Notes under the pieces: model-generated
Told to the model about the DNA's origin: nothing
The model's input: only the letters and a program-made list of their open reading frames with translations
The model's database searches: none
Origin: an uncultured Prevotella sp.
GTDB taxonomy: Bacteria; Bacteroidota; Bacteroidia; Bacteroidales; Bacteroidaceae
Direction: 5' to 3'
Assembly (NCBI GenBank): GCA_900540375.1
Contig: UQFS01000018.1
Span: 1-64,000, forward strand
DNA: 64,000 nt
Shown: one piece after another, positions 25,878 through 35,303 of the stretch
Position numbering within the stretch: position 1 is the first letter of the stretch
Layout of the letters: every line of letters begins with the position of its first letter
Made by a program: the position numbers and the translations under genes

Positions 25878-28556
25878 CTACTTCTTAGCCTGGTTGACAG
25901 TCTTGGCTACGTGAACTGTGATAGGCTCGGTCTCAATCGTACCCCAACCATAATTGACAGTTACAGGGATGTAAAGATCGAAGGCGTTAACAACAGTACC
26001 GTTGTTCTTGTAAGTGATGAAGCCATACTTAGAAGTCTTAGCATCCTTACCGGTGCCCATTGTGCCGGCAGCCTCTTGCTTCAAGACGATGGTGGCAGGA
26101 ACAGACTGCTTTGTGCCATTGAGGTTGCACTTAGCATCTGCAAGATTAGCAGTGATGGTGAAGGGGCCGTAGAAGTCCCAATAGTTCGTATTCTCTGTAA
26201 ACTTGTAGTTACGCCAGTCAGAAGGAGCAATGAGATCCTCAAGAGCGATGAACGAGCCCTTATTACCGAAGTCAACAGCATCAATGAATTTGTCGTTAGC
26301 TTGAGCGGTAATATTCACAGGACGAACGAAGCGGGCGGTAAAGTAAGACTTGCCGTTGAATGTTACAGCAACCTGCTTGGTAGCGTCGCCACAAACAACA
26401 CCCTTCACACCATAGTTCACATCAAATGCATTGGTGTTCAGAAGTTGCTTGGCGATCTTGCTGTCCTTTTTCAACTCAACATAGTTGTAAGGGACATCAG
26501 AACCATTGTTGCTGATTGTTGCGACAGTCTCAGTTGTGCCGCCGACAGTTGCTTTCAACGTAGTGCCGTCAACAATTTGGAACTTAACCTTGATGTCTCC
26601 AACCTTAGTTACACTCTCCATCGACTTGTCGAAGAAGAAGTTGTAGCTTGTGATAGTGCCGGCCTCTGTCTCAGGAAGCTCAAGCTTACCTTTGGCTGTA
26701 GTGAACGGAGAGTTGAGGTCGTTCTTGAATACGCACTTGCTTGCGTCTGTTGATCCTGCAGTAGGAGTAGCGACATTGAACTTAGCGAGTGTCTTCTCAG
26801 CATTCCAGTATTCATTGATGAAGTTAGTCTTGACAATATCGTAGGTCTTGGCAATTCCCTTGATGTTGCTTGTAAGGGTGATCTGAACGAACTTGTTAGA
26901 GCCTTGAGCTGTACGATAGTATACCACGTGCTTTACAGTCTTACCGGCATTCTTCCACAGATCATCGTTGGTGATGGTCCACTCCAACAGATGAGTTGTC
27001 TCACCATCAACCTGTTCTGTCAGCTCTTTGACTGTACCAACATTGCCTTCTGTATTGTTGTTTGCATCAAAGTAGCTATAGAAGCTATGGAACTCATCAC
27101 GATCCATGCTGCAAGCATTGTAGAGCTGGACATTGGTCTGCTCAACAGTTGTCTTCACTGTACCTGGCTCACCACACTTGAATGTGAAGTCACCAGTTGT
27201 GAAGTCAATTGTCTTGTTGTCTGCTTCTTTCTTGACAATCTTGACTTTGACATAGGCAACTTTCACGATTTCATTACCATGCTTGAGCAGTACACGCACG
27301 ACAGGAGTACGGCCAACAGCAGCATACTTCTGAGCATCCTGGAACACCTTAGGAGTCAGTACGCTTCCGCTCAGGCTTGCGAAGTCTGCCTGATCAGTAT
27401 TGTTGGTGCCGATCTTATAGTTCTTCACCAACTGATACTCAAAGCTCATACCTAAGCGAGACAGGTCAGCATCGGTATGAGGAGTATTCAGGACATGTGC
27501 CTGAACATACTCGCTCAGATCGACAGAAGCATCGAATGCAACCTCGATATCAGCATCTGTACCGTCTGTTGTATTCCAAACAGGCTTATTCTTCACCTCT
27601 GTACCAGCCTCTGTATCATTAGCGTTGATATAGCGGCGGAAGTGATAATCAACAGAAGGATCGGCCTCGAACTTTTTCTTGTCTGCAATGCGCAAATCTT
27701 TCAGGTCGCTCTTGTAGATGGTCTCAGGATCATCGCTCTGCTCAACAACCTCCTTGTTGCGCTTGGTTGCCAGAAGAGAAACTGTAGAGATCTTCTCTGC
27801 TGTAGCAGGAGTACCTGTAACGTCAACCTGTACTTTCAGAATTCCATCCTTGAAGGAAACGAACTTAGCGTTGGCAGCGAAATCCTTAGAAGCCTCAGCA
27901 CGAGTCTTGATATAATTACCATTAGCCTCTACGCGATAAGCGAGCTTCTTCAAATCATCAGCACTTGCTTCTGCAGGCTCAACCTTGTAGTAAGCATATG
28001 TAGCAGGGTTGATTACAGTAGAAGAGCTTGCCTCCTTGGCAGTCTCCTCCTTGCTGTCCTTCTTACTCAGCGACAAAGCTTTAAAGCTGTAGCTCTGGAT
28101 CTGGATAGCCTCGACACCATCAACGAGTGTGTGAGCCAAGAGCTTACCATCATTGTCGGCAGCGTCTGTGACAAAGGAAAAGCTGCGAAGGTTGTTGCTC
28201 AAAGAGATCTTGACATCCTTGTAGGTTCCGTCAGGATATTTCACGTTGTGGAGGGTCACGTAGTCGTTGTCCATCAAACCTGTGATGGAACCAGTGCCAA
28301 TCCAAGAGATGTTGCTGGAGCCAGTGTCCTTTCCATCCTGATAGATGTGGAAGTAGCCATCGGCGTTAGGAACATAGACAGCACCATCCTTACCATCTTT
28401 ACCATTGGTACCGTTAGTGCCGTTGGCACCGTCCTTACCAATAGCCTTGAGATCGGTCTTGGTACCGTCCTTTACCCAATAATCATCTTCGCTGATGGTC
28501 CAAGCAGTACCATTGGTACCGTCCTTACCTTTTGTGTGTTGTATATGATACGGCAT
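25878..28556 (-). CDS. Large surface protein with Gly-rich repeat, N-terminus missing
   Basis: The 892-residue frame starts in the middle of a Gly-Lys-Asp-Gly/Thr-Asn-Gly collagen-like stretch (KGKDGTNGT and IGKDGANGTNGTNGKDG). It continues as a Thr/Lys-rich beta-domain protein of the kind exported by Bacteroidetes, where homologues carry a signal peptide, lipobox and coiled coil before such repeats. None of these is here. An in-frame stop lies six codons upstream of the ATG at 28556, and the divergent ompA start codon is only 44 bases away. The gene therefore looks 5'-truncated, with neither an export signal nor a normal promoter, although its 3' frame is intact. A recent rearrangement or an assembly join is likely. 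Confidence 0.7.
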   Translation of the reverse strand: MPYHIQHTKGKDGTNGTAWTISEDDYWVKDGTKTDLKAIGKDGANGTNGTNGKDGKDGAVYVPNADGYFHIYQDGKDTGSSNISWIGTGSITGLMDNDYVTLHNVKYPDGTYKDVKISLSNNLRSFSFVTDAADNDGKLLAHTLVDGVEAIQIQSYSFKALSLSKKDSKEETAKEASSSTVINPATYAYYKVEPAEASADDLKKLAYRVEANGNYIKTRAEASKDFAANAKFVSFKDGILKVQVDVTGTPATAEKISTVSLLATKRNKEVVEQSDDPETIYKSDLKDLRIADKKKFEADPSVDYHFRRYINANDTEAGTEVKNKPVWNTTDGTDADIEVAFDASVDLSEYVQAHVLNTPHTDADLSRLGMSFEYQLVKNYKIGTNNTDQADFASLSGSVLTPKVFQDAQKYAAVGRTPVVRVLLKHGNEIVKVAYVKVKIVKKEADNKTIDFTTGDFTFKCGEPGTVKTTVEQTNVQLYNACSMDRDEFHSFYSYFDANNNTEGNVGTVKELTEQVDGETTHLLEWTITNDDLWKNAGKTVKHVVYYRTAQGSNKFVQITLTSNIKGIAKTYDIVKTNFINEYWNAEKTLAKFNVATPTAGSTDASKCVFKNDLNSPFTTAKGKLELPETEAGTITSYNFFFDKSMESVTKVGDIKVKFQIVDGTTLKATVGGTTETVATISNNGSDVPYNYVELKKDSKIAKQLLNTNAFDVNYGVKGVVCGDATKQVAVTFNGKSYFTARFVRPVNITAQANDKFIDAVDFGNKGSFIALEDLIAPSDWRNYKFTENTNYWDFYGPFTITANLADAKCNLNGTKQSVPATIVLKQEAAGTMGTGKDAKTSKYGFITYKNNGTVVNAFDLYIPVTVNYGWGTIETEPITVHVAKTVNQAKK

Positions 28557-28600
28557 GCAAGCATAGGCGAATTACAAGAACAATTATAAAAATAAACGCT

Positions 28601-29725
28601 ATGAAGTTAAGATCACTCTTTACGATTGCTGCCCTCGCTTTGGGGACAGTCTCCGGTATGGCCCAGGCTACCTACACAGCCAAGGACGGCACAGAGTACA
28701 CATTCAAAAAGCATTTGTTCCTCGATCTCCAGGGTGGCGCACAGTACACACTGGGTGAGGCAAAGTTTGACAAGCTCATCTCTCCGAACGTACAGCTCGG
28801 TTTGGGCTACCAGTTCAATCCTTGGTTCGGTGCGCGTCTGCAGGCCAATGCTTGGCAGAGCAAGGGTGGCTACAATGGTATTGACGAGAACGGTAAGCCC
28901 GTTCCTGTGACTTCTACCTACAAGTTCAAGTATGTCGCTCCGGGCTTGGACTTCATGTTCAACCTGAGTAACCTGTTCTGTGGTTGGAATCCTAACCGTG
29001 TGTTCAATATGACAGCTTTCCTCGGCGGCGGTGCCAACATCGCTTGGGCCAACGATGACGCTGTGGCTATGCACGCCGGCAACGGCGTAGTGATGCGCTA
29101 TCTTTGGGACGGCACAAAGGTGAAGGCTTTCGGCCGTGGTGGTATCGACCTCAACTTCCGCGTAAGCGATGCTGTAAGTATCATGGTGGAAGGCAATGCC
29201 AACATCTTGAATGACCGTTACAACAGCAAGAAGGCTGGTAACGCTGACTGGTACTTCAATGCTCTGGCCGGTCTGCGCATCAACTTGGGTAAGACCTACA
29301 CCAAGAAGGCTCCGGAACCAGAACCGGAACCAGCTCCAGAACCAGTGAAGGAAGAGGTTGTCGCTCCCGCACCTGCTCCAGCTCCAGCTCCTGTTCAGAA
29401 GGTTGAGCCAATCCGTCGTGACGTGTTCTTCCGCATCAACCGTTATTTGGTGACTACTCAGGAGCAGTCAAAGGTTGAGGATATCGTCAATTATCTCAAC
29501 GAGCATCCTGATGCTAAGGTGACCGTTACAGGTTATGCTGATGCCGGTACTGGTAACGATGTCATCAACGACCGTATCGCTAAACGCCGTGCTGATGCTG
29601 TGACCAAGATGCTGATGGATAAGGGTGTCGCTGCTGACCGCATCACTACTGACAGTAAGGGTGCACGCGTACAGCCTTTTGCTGAGAACGACAAGAACCG
29701 TGTCAGCATCATGATCGCTGAGTAA
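28601..29725 (+). CDS. OmpA-family outer-membrane protein
   Basis: A 374-residue paralogue of the OmpA protein at 23517. The signal peptide MKLRSLFTIAALALGTVSGM is followed by a barrel (GGAQYTLGEAKFDKLI to YFNALAGLRINLGKTYTKK). A Pro/Glu/Ala linker of about 40 residues comes next, then the OmpA domain (FFRINRYLVTTQEQSKVEDI, VTGYADAGTGNDVINDRIA, and RVSIMIAE at the end). The ATG at 28601 begins the signal peptide. Upstream there is no proper TAnnTTTG box. The nearest match, TACCTTTTG at 28527, is one base too long and lies in the neighbouring frame, so the promoter may have been lost at the junction described for the gene at 25878. Confidence 0.9.
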   Translation: MKLRSLFTIAALALGTVSGMAQATYTAKDGTEYTFKKHLFLDLQGGAQYTLGEAKFDKLISPNVQLGLGYQFNPWFGARLQANAWQSKGGYNGIDENGKPVPVTSTYKFKYVAPGLDFMFNLSNLFCGWNPNRVFNMTAFLGGGANIAWANDDAVAMHAGNGVVMRYLWDGTKVKAFGRGGIDLNFRVSDAVSIMVEGNANILNDRYNSKKAGNADWYFNALAGLRINLGKTYTKKAPEPEPEPAPEPVKEEVVAPAPAPAPAPVQKVEPIRRDVFFRINRYLVTTQEQSKVEDIVNYLNEHPDAKVTVTGYADAGTGNDVINDRIAKRRADAVTKMLMDKGVAADRITTDSKGARVQPFAENDKNRVSIMIAE

Positions 29726-29798
29726 TCGCATCTTCAGTCTCTCTGTGCTGTGCCTTATATATAATAAGGTGTAGACAATCTGAGAGAACATCCAATAA

Positions 29799-29836
29799 TA
29801 AGAGGCTTCGGAATGTTTCTGAAGCCTCTTTTTTAG
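29799..29836 (+). terminator. Terminator after the rightward ompA
   Basis: The arms AGAGGCTTCG (29801-29810) and TGAAGCCTCT (29820-29829) pair with a G-T closing pair and are followed by a T-run. The palindrome GTTTAAATTAGTTTAAAC at 29852-29869 lies just beyond; its function is unclear. Confidence 0.8.
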
Positions 29837-30021
29837 GTTTGTGGCAGACTTGTTTAAATTAGTTTAAACGATAGGAAGAGCCTTTGTGAGGAATATTTTT
29901 TATGTTTTTGCACCCCCAGGCTTTTTAGTTAACAACATAAATATCGTTTGTAATGATGGGAGCCGTCATTTTCTAACGCTTTTTGCAGGTTGGAAAAGTT
30001 GCGATTCTCAAAACTTTGCAT

Positions 30022-30029
30022 TACCTTTG
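30022..30029 (+). promoter_or_regulatory. Promoter -7 box of the S1-domain gene
   Basis: TACCTTTG followed by CA matches TAnnTTTG, 27 bases before the ATG at 30056. Confidence 0.72.
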
Positions 30030-30055
30030 CAAGAAAGCATAACAAGCATAAAACG

Positions 30056-30952
30056 ATGGATACAGAAATTAAGATTGGAAACTATAATACGTTGAAGATG
30101 ACACGGGTGGCTGAGCGCCCTAATCCTCATGCCTTTGGCGGTAAGGAGACTTTCGGCATCTTCCTCGACGGCGGGAAAGAGGGTGAGATACTCATGCCGC
30201 AGAAATATGTGCCGGAACACGTCCGTGTAGGCAGCGACGTGCATTGCTTCGTCTATCTCGACCAGGATGAGCGGCTTATCGCCACTACCGAGAAGCCGTT
30301 AGCAAAGGTCGGGGACTTTGCCTGTCTGAAATGCTCGTGGGTCAACGAGTATGGCGCTTTCCTCGACTGGGGACTGATGAAGGATCTCTTCTGTCCTTTT
30401 CGTGAACAGAAACGGCGTATGGAGATCGGCGAGAGCTATATTATCTTCGTTTATGTTGATAAGGACAGCTATCGCGTTGCCGCCACAGCAAAGGTAGACC
30501 GCTGGCTCCACGACGTGCGTGAGGACAATGGCGGCGGACTGCACCGGGGCGTAGAAGTGGATCTGCTCGTGTGGCAGAAAACAGAACTGGGCTTTAAGGT
30601 GATCATCAACAACCGCTATGCGGGACTGGTATATAAGGATCAGATCTTCCAGTATATCCATACGGGCGACCGCGTGAAAGGCTACATCATGAACGTGCGT
30701 GAGGACGGAAAGATCGATGTCTCGCTGCAGCCGATAGGACGCCGCCAGATGCTTGACTTTGCCGAGACGCTGCTCGATTGGATCAAAGTGCACGGCGGTC
30801 ACTGCCCGTTCAACGATAAGAGCGGTCCCGACGACATCAAACGTGAGTTCCAAGTGAGCAAGAAGGTGTTTAAGAAGGCTGTTGGTGATCTCTATAAGAA
30901 GAAGCTGATCACCATCAGTGATGAGGGACTCGACTTGGTGAAGGAAGGATAA
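30056..30952 (+). CDS. CvfB-family S1 RNA-binding protein
   Basis: A 298-residue cytoplasmic protein with the CvfB/YitL layout: several S1-like OB folds and a C-terminal winged helix. S1-like strands are visible at the start (TFGIFLDGGKEGEILMPQKY), in the middle (FACLKCSWVNEYGAFLDWGL) and at about 150-230 (VDLLVWQKTELGFKVIINNRY, then GYIMNVREDGKIDVSLQP). A winged-helix end follows (KSGPDDIKREFQVSKKVFKKAVGDLYKKKLI). Family members bind RNA and affect virulence gene expression in Gram-positive bacteria; the target here is unknown. The ATG at 30056 follows the promoter correctly, and the longer frame starts ahead of the promoter. Confidence 0.85.
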   Translation: MDTEIKIGNYNTLKMTRVAERPNPHAFGGKETFGIFLDGGKEGEILMPQKYVPEHVRVGSDVHCFVYLDQDERLIATTEKPLAKVGDFACLKCSWVNEYGAFLDWGLMKDLFCPFREQKRRMEIGESYIIFVYVDKDSYRVAATAKVDRWLHDVREDNGGGLHRGVEVDLLVWQKTELGFKVIINNRYAGLVYKDQIFQYIHTGDRVKGYIMNVREDGKIDVSLQPIGRRQMLDFAETLLDWIKVHGGHCPFNDKSGPDDIKREFQVSKKVFKKAVGDLYKKKLITISDEGLDLVKEG

Positions 30953-30957
30953 CAAGA

Positions 30958-30994
30958 GAAAGCTCCACACTTCGTAAGGGAAGTGTGGAGCTGA
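30958..30994. terminator. Bidirectional terminator between the S1 and lolD genes
   Basis: A perfect 12-bp stem (AGCTCCACACTT at 30961-30972 with AAGTGTGGAGCT at 30981-30992) lies between two convergent genes. Confidence 0.8.
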
Positions 30995-30998
30995 TGGC

Positions 30999-31667
30999 TT
31001 ATTCCGCTTCGGCGCTGTCGGTGAGTCTGCCGTCGACCATGTGAATGGTGCGGTCGGTGATAGAGGCGAGGTGCTCGTCGTGGGTGACGATGACAAAGGT
31101 CTGACCGAACTTGTCGCGCAGGTCGAAGAAGAGCTGGTGGAGCTCGGCCTTGTTCTTGGAATCGAGGCTGCCCGAAGGCTCGTCGGCGAGGATAACGGCA
31201 GGGTTGTTGACCAGGGCGCGCGCTACGGCGACGCGCTGCTTCTCACCACCGGAGAGCTCGTTGGGCTTATGTCCCGCGCGATCAGCGAGTCCCATGAACT
31301 CAAGCAACTCCATGGCCCGCTGCTTTGTCTCGTTGCGTCCTTTGCCATTGATGAATGCCGGGATCATTACATTCTCCAATGCCGTAAACTCCGGCAAAAG
31401 CTGGTGGAACTGAAACACGAAGCCGATGTGCTCATTGCGGAAGTCGGCGAGTTTGTTGGTGGATAGCTTGCCCACGTCCACACTGTCGATGACGACCGAG
31501 CCACTGTCGGGCTTGTCAAGTGTGCCGATGATTTGCAGCAGAGTAGTCTTGCCGGCTCCTGACGGGCCGACGATGCTGACCACCTCTCCTTTGTTGATAT
31601 GCAGGTCAATGCCTTTAAGCACCTGTAACTTGCCAAATGACTTGGTAATGCCTTTAACGTCTATCAT
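30999..31667 (-). CDS. lolD: LolD-like ABC transporter ATPase
   Basis: This 222-residue ATPase belongs to the LolD/MacB class, which powers lipoprotein release from the inner membrane or mechanical export. It has Walker A GPSGAGKTTLLQ (about 34), Q-loop FVFQFHQLLPEFTALENVM (the LolD/MacB pattern), signature ELSGGEKQRVAVARAL, Walker B ILADEPSGSLDSKN and the switch TVITHDEH-like VIVTHDEHLA. The matching LolC/E permease is not adjacent, so its partner is elsewhere and the Lol assignment is by class. It has its own promoter at 31704. Confidence 0.82.
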   Translation of the reverse strand: MIDVKGITKSFGKLQVLKGIDLHINKGEVVSIVGPSGAGKTTLLQIIGTLDKPDSGSVVIDSVDVGKLSTNKLADFRNEHIGFVFQFHQLLPEFTALENVMIPAFINGKGRNETKQRAMELLEFMGLADRAGHKPNELSGGEKQRVAVARALVNNPAVILADEPSGSLDSKNKAELHQLFFDLRDKFGQTFVIVTHDEHLASITDRTIHMVDGRLTDSAEAE

Positions 31668-31703
31668 GGGTGATAATTTGTAATCAATTTCTTTAGCTTA
31701 TTG

Positions 31704-31711
31704 CAAATTTA
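31704..31711 (-). promoter_or_regulatory. Promoter -7 box of lolD
   Basis: Minus-strand TAAATTTG followed by CA matches TAnnTTTG, 37 bases upstream of the start codon. Confidence 0.7.
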
Positions 31712-31749
31712 GTCATTTGTTTTTGTACTTGCAAAAGTTGAACGTTAAT

Positions 31750-33924
31750 TTATGCGTTCAGTTCCCCTTTACCTCCTCTTTTCCCTTTCGGCATACTCAA
31801 AGATATGCTCTTGTTTTTCATCCAGTCACGCAGGGCAGCGTATGCCGAGGTCTCCTCGGTGTGCTGAGGCTGAGCAAAGGTCATGCGCATCTTGTCATCG
31901 CCATACTGGTCGGGGAAGATGATCATCAGATTCTTGCCTTTGAAGTACTTGGTGAGCTCCTCAGGCAGACGCTCCTGGGCTGTTTTGAACGATACGGTAC
32001 CCTTGCGGGCGGTGACGACAACGAAGAGATGGTCGTCGGCGATGGTAGCGGCAAGCTTGGGCATCTCGTTCCAATGCTCCATCTCTATATAGGTGGCGCG
32101 TACCGAGGCGTGGCGGTTCTTGACATATTCGTTGATCATCTGCAGCGTGTCCTTGCGGCCGTAGAAGACAATACGGCACTCCAGGTTTTCCGATAGTCGT
32201 GAGAGCCGTTCCACCCATCGGTAGAAGCCTGGCTCGTACTGCGCGCGGGAAGGTACGGCAACCTGTATGCGGCGCAGCGTGGCGATGGGGTGGTTGAGAC
32301 GTGCCATGATGATCTGACGGCTCAGGCCGTTGAACAAACTCTGGTGGAACTCGCCCCAGAACTTCGGACTGACATTGGAGTGAGTGTGCATGCCGATGAG
32401 CACCTCTGTGGCCTGGAACTCCTTGAAGGCATGCTTGATGCCATTGGCGATGTTGGCGGCAATGCGCACCTGGGTCTGAAGACGGACATCGGAGCCTGCG
32501 GCGTAGTGGCTGACCTGATCCAGCAGCCGTTGCCCGGCTGCTTGGTTCTTGCGGATGTTCTGGTCGTCATACACAACGTTCAGCGCCACAATGCCCTGCG
32601 GACGCTTGACCGACCGCATCATCAGCGCCAGGTCGATGAGGCGGTTGGCATATTCGGGGTATTTCACCGGCACGAGGATATTCTCCACCGTCGTGGGCTC
32701 TTCTTCGTCGTGTGCCACTTCCTTGTCACGGACAATGATGTGCTGTGAGGAGCGGTCGGTGACGATCGACGAAATGATGCAGGTGAAGAGAATCATGATG
32801 ACAACGCCGTTGAGCATCTGCTCATCGACGAGCGGCTTTCCGTCGGAGGTCTTTAGCCCCATGCCCACCATCACCATGGCAATGGCTCCGGCAGCATGGG
32901 CTGACGACAGACCAAACATCATGTGCGCTGACGACAACGGCAGACGGAAGAGGGAACCGGAGAGATAGGCGGCAATGGCCTTGCTCAGCGTGCCAATGAT
33001 GACAAAACATGCTACCACCCAGATGATGTTTCCGCCGGCAAAGAGCAGGCGTACGTTGATGAGCATGCCCACGCCGATAAGGAAGTAGGGGATGAACAGT
33101 GCGTTGCCGATGAACTCGATGCGGTTCATCAGTGGCGAGAGCTGGGGGATGTAGCGGTTGAGGATGAGTCCGGCGAAGAAAGCACCGAAGATTCCCTCCA
33201 GTCCGATCAGCTCGGCGAGCGCTGCCATCAGGAAGAGCATGGCCATGACAAAGATGAACTGCATGACGGCATCGCTGTAGCGGCGCAGAAACCAACGTGT
33301 CAGCCGGGGAACAGCATATAGCAGGACAGCGCAGTAGAGTGCCATCTTCAAGATGAAGAAACTCCAGAAGGCAAAGCCGCCACCACCTTGATGAGAGGCC
33401 ACGATGACGGCCAGTACGATGAGGGCCAAGAGCAGGCTCACCATCGTGGCGCCCACACTGATGACCACACTCGGCTTGCGCTGCAGTCCATAGCGGCTGA
33501 CGATGGGGTAAGAGATAAGTGTGTGCGACGACATGATACAGGCCAGCAGCAGGGCGGCTCCCGTCGTATAGCCCAACAGGCTGATACCTGTGACGTAGTT
33601 TATCGCAAAGGGTATGGCAAAGGTCAGCAGACCAAAGACCAGCGCACGGTATTTGTTGCGTTGCAGGCCGTCGAGATCCATCTCCAGAGAGGCAAGGAAC
33701 ATGATGTAGTAGAGGCCTACCCGGCCGAAGAGTTCAAAGGAGGCGTCGCGCGAGAGGATGTCCAGCCCGTACTGACCAACGAGTACACCGGCCAGCACCA
33801 TGCCAATGATATGCGGGATGCGCAGCTTGCCCATGATGATAGGAGCCAGCAGGATGATGAGCAATACCACGAAGAAGATCAACGTGGGGTTGGTGATGGG
33901 GAAGTATGACGCGATGTTGAGCAT
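31750..33924 (-). CDS. CPA2-family cation/proton antiporter with cytoplasmic tail
   Basis: This 724-residue protein has an N-terminal half of about 400 residues with around a dozen membrane helices. They show the CPA2/KefB-like features GKLRIPHIIGMVLAGVLVGQ and LAELIGLEGIFGAFFAGLIL, which exchange a monovalent cation for protons across the inner membrane. The C-terminal part of about 300 residues is soluble. It contains two universal-stress-protein-like halves (ENILVPVKYPEYANRLIDLAL, then IQVAVPSRAQYEPG), which could sense nucleotides. That layout is common in Bacteroidetes antiporters. The ion (Na+ or K+) cannot be told from sequence. It has its own promoter. Confidence 0.87.
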   Translation of the reverse strand: MLNIASYFPITNPTLIFFVVLLIILLAPIIMGKLRIPHIIGMVLAGVLVGQYGLDILSRDASFELFGRVGLYYIMFLASLEMDLDGLQRNKYRALVFGLLTFAIPFAINYVTGISLLGYTTGAALLLACIMSSHTLISYPIVSRYGLQRKPSVVISVGATMVSLLLALIVLAVIVASHQGGGGFAFWSFFILKMALYCAVLLYAVPRLTRWFLRRYSDAVMQFIFVMAMLFLMAALAELIGLEGIFGAFFAGLILNRYIPQLSPLMNRIEFIGNALFIPYFLIGVGMLINVRLLFAGGNIIWVVACFVIIGTLSKAIAAYLSGSLFRLPLSSAHMMFGLSSAHAAGAIAMVMVGMGLKTSDGKPLVDEQMLNGVVIMILFTCIISSIVTDRSSQHIIVRDKEVAHDEEEPTTVENILVPVKYPEYANRLIDLALMMRSVKRPQGIVALNVVYDDQNIRKNQAAGQRLLDQVSHYAAGSDVRLQTQVRIAANIANGIKHAFKEFQATEVLIGMHTHSNVSPKFWGEFHQSLFNGLSRQIIMARLNHPIATLRRIQVAVPSRAQYEPGFYRWVERLSRLSENLECRIVFYGRKDTLQMINEYVKNRHASVRATYIEMEHWNEMPKLAATIADDHLFVVVTARKGTVSFKTAQERLPEELTKYFKGKNLMIIFPDQYGDDKMRMTFAQPQHTEETSAYAALRDWMKNKSISLSMPKGKRGGKGELNA

Positions 33925-33955
33925 ATATCTTCTATATTCCTATAAAATTCTTGCG

Positions 33956-33963
33956 CAAAGGTA
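33956..33963 (-). promoter_or_regulatory. Promoter -7 box of the antiporter gene
   Basis: Minus-strand TACCTTTG followed by CG matches TAnnTTTG, about 32 bases upstream of the start. Confidence 0.7.
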
Positions 33964-34025
33964 GCAATTAATTTTCAAACACTGAAAAATATTACATATT
34001 GTTCGTCTAATTGATTGAAAAGTTG

Positions 34026-34033
34026 TACTTTTG
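34026..34033 (+). promoter_or_regulatory. Promoter -7 box of asd
   Basis: TACTTTTG followed by CA matches TAnnTTTG, with TTG elements at suitable distance upstream. The asd ATG is at 34095. Confidence 0.72.
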
Positions 34034-34094
34034 CAACACGTTATCTGTAGCATATTATCTGCAACATATTTATATTAAGAGAAAGGAATAGATT

Positions 34095-35108
34095 ATGAGA
34101 GTAGCTATTGTCGGTGCCAGTGGCGCAGTGGGCCAGGAGCTTCTGCGTATCCTCGCTGAGCGTGATTTCCCCGTTGATGACCTTGTATTGTTCGGCTCTA
34201 CACGTAGTGCCGGCCGCCTTTACAATTTCAAGGGTAAGGACTATGAGGTAAAGCTTTTGCAGCACAACGACGACTTCAAGGACGTGGACATCGCCTTTAC
34301 CTCTGCCGGTGCTGGTACGAGTAAGGAGTTTGCGGACACGATCACGAAGTATGGCGCTGTGATGATCGACAACTCCAGTGCTTTCCGTATGGACGACGAT
34401 GTGCCATTGGTGGTGCCTGAGGTAAACGCCGCTGATGCGCTGAGACGTCCGCGCGGCATCATCGCCAACCCTAACTGCACCACGATCATGATGGTCGTCG
34501 TGCTGGAGCCTATTGAGAAGCTGTCTCATATCAAGAAGATCCATATCTCCAGCTACCAAAGTGCCTCCGGTGCCGGTGCCGCCGCTATGAAGGAGCTCGA
34601 GCAACAATATAAGGAGATGGTGGAGCAGGGACATGTGACCACCATTAACAAGTTTCCTCACCAGTTGGCCTACAACGTCATCCCGCAGATCGACAAGATG
34701 ACACCTAACGACTATACCAAAGAGGAGATGAAGATGTACAACGAGACGCGCAAGATCATGCACTCCGATGTACGCACCTCAGCAACCTGTGTGCGTGTAA
34801 GCTCGCTGCGCTCCCACTCTGAGAGCGTATGGTTCGAGACGGAGAAGCCGCTGAGTGTGGAGGAGATCCGCGAAGCGCTGAAGGTCGCTTCCGGCGTCAC
34901 CGTCGTCGACGATCCCCAGAACTATGTCTACCCCATGCCGCTGGAGAGCGCCGGCAAAGACGATGTCTACGTGGGCCGCATCCGCAAGGACCTCGCCGAC
35001 GATAACGGCAACACGCTCTGGCTCACCGGGGATCAGATCCGCAAGGGCGCAGCCCTCAATGCTGTACAGATCGCCGAGTACCTCATCAAAGAGGGCGACG
35101 TGAAGTAA
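34095..35108 (+). CDS. asd: Aspartate-semialdehyde dehydrogenase
   Basis: Asd reduces aspartyl phosphate to the semialdehyde, the branch point to lysine/diaminopimelate, threonine and methionine. The 337-residue protein starts with the nucleotide loop VGASGAVGQELLRIL. It has the catalytic cysteine C128 in ANPNCTT, the substrate region SYQSASGAGAAAMKEL and the histidine of SLRSHSESVW. Length and motifs are those of the gapped Bacteroidetes/Gram-positive type. It is monocistronic, with its own promoter. The 195 bases after it hold short palindromes ahead of the transposase gene. Confidence 0.95.
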   Translation: MRVAIVGASGAVGQELLRILAERDFPVDDLVLFGSTRSAGRLYNFKGKDYEVKLLQHNDDFKDVDIAFTSAGAGTSKEFADTITKYGAVMIDNSSAFRMDDDVPLVVPEVNAADALRRPRGIIANPNCTTIMMVVVLEPIEKLSHIKKIHISSYQSASGAGAAAMKELEQQYKEMVEQGHVTTINKFPHQLAYNVIPQIDKMTPNDYTKEEMKMYNETRKIMHSDVRTSATCVRVSSLRSHSESVWFETEKPLSVEEIREALKVASGVTVVDDPQNYVYPMPLESAGKDDVYVGRIRKDLADDNGNTLWLTGDQIRKGAALNAVQIAEYLIKEGDVK

Positions 35109-35159
35109 GGAGCAAAGGCGGGGAGCTGGGTGCGTTTGGAGCTTCAGGGACGGGGGGGA

Positions 35160-35250
35160 GCCTTGGCACAGCCAAGGCAAACCGAACTGCTAACGCAAAA
35201 AGAGCAGCCCCCTGCCTTCCGGCTCTGCCTTTGGCTCTTCGTGTGAGCCG
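35160..35250. repeat. Short palindromes upstream of the REP-type transposase
   Basis: A perfect 8-bp hairpin GCCTTGGC/GCCAAGGC (35160-35167 with 35171-35178, 3-base loop) is followed by a wider stem CGGCTC/GAGCCG (35220-35225 with 35245-35250). REP-type transposases are known to act on such hairpins. Whether these are the cognate sequence needs other copies in the genome, which this window does not show. Confidence 0.45.
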
Positions 35251-35303
35251 TTATGTTTGCTTCGCCTGTGGTGACCTTTGTTATTCAATAATCTCCCCTG
35301 TCT

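Noticed and set aside
27477..28589. 370-codon frame antisense to the truncated surface gene
   Set aside because: Cys/Ile/Leu-rich sequence without domains. The leftward frame has the clear Gly-Lys-Asp-Gly repeat and a terminator.
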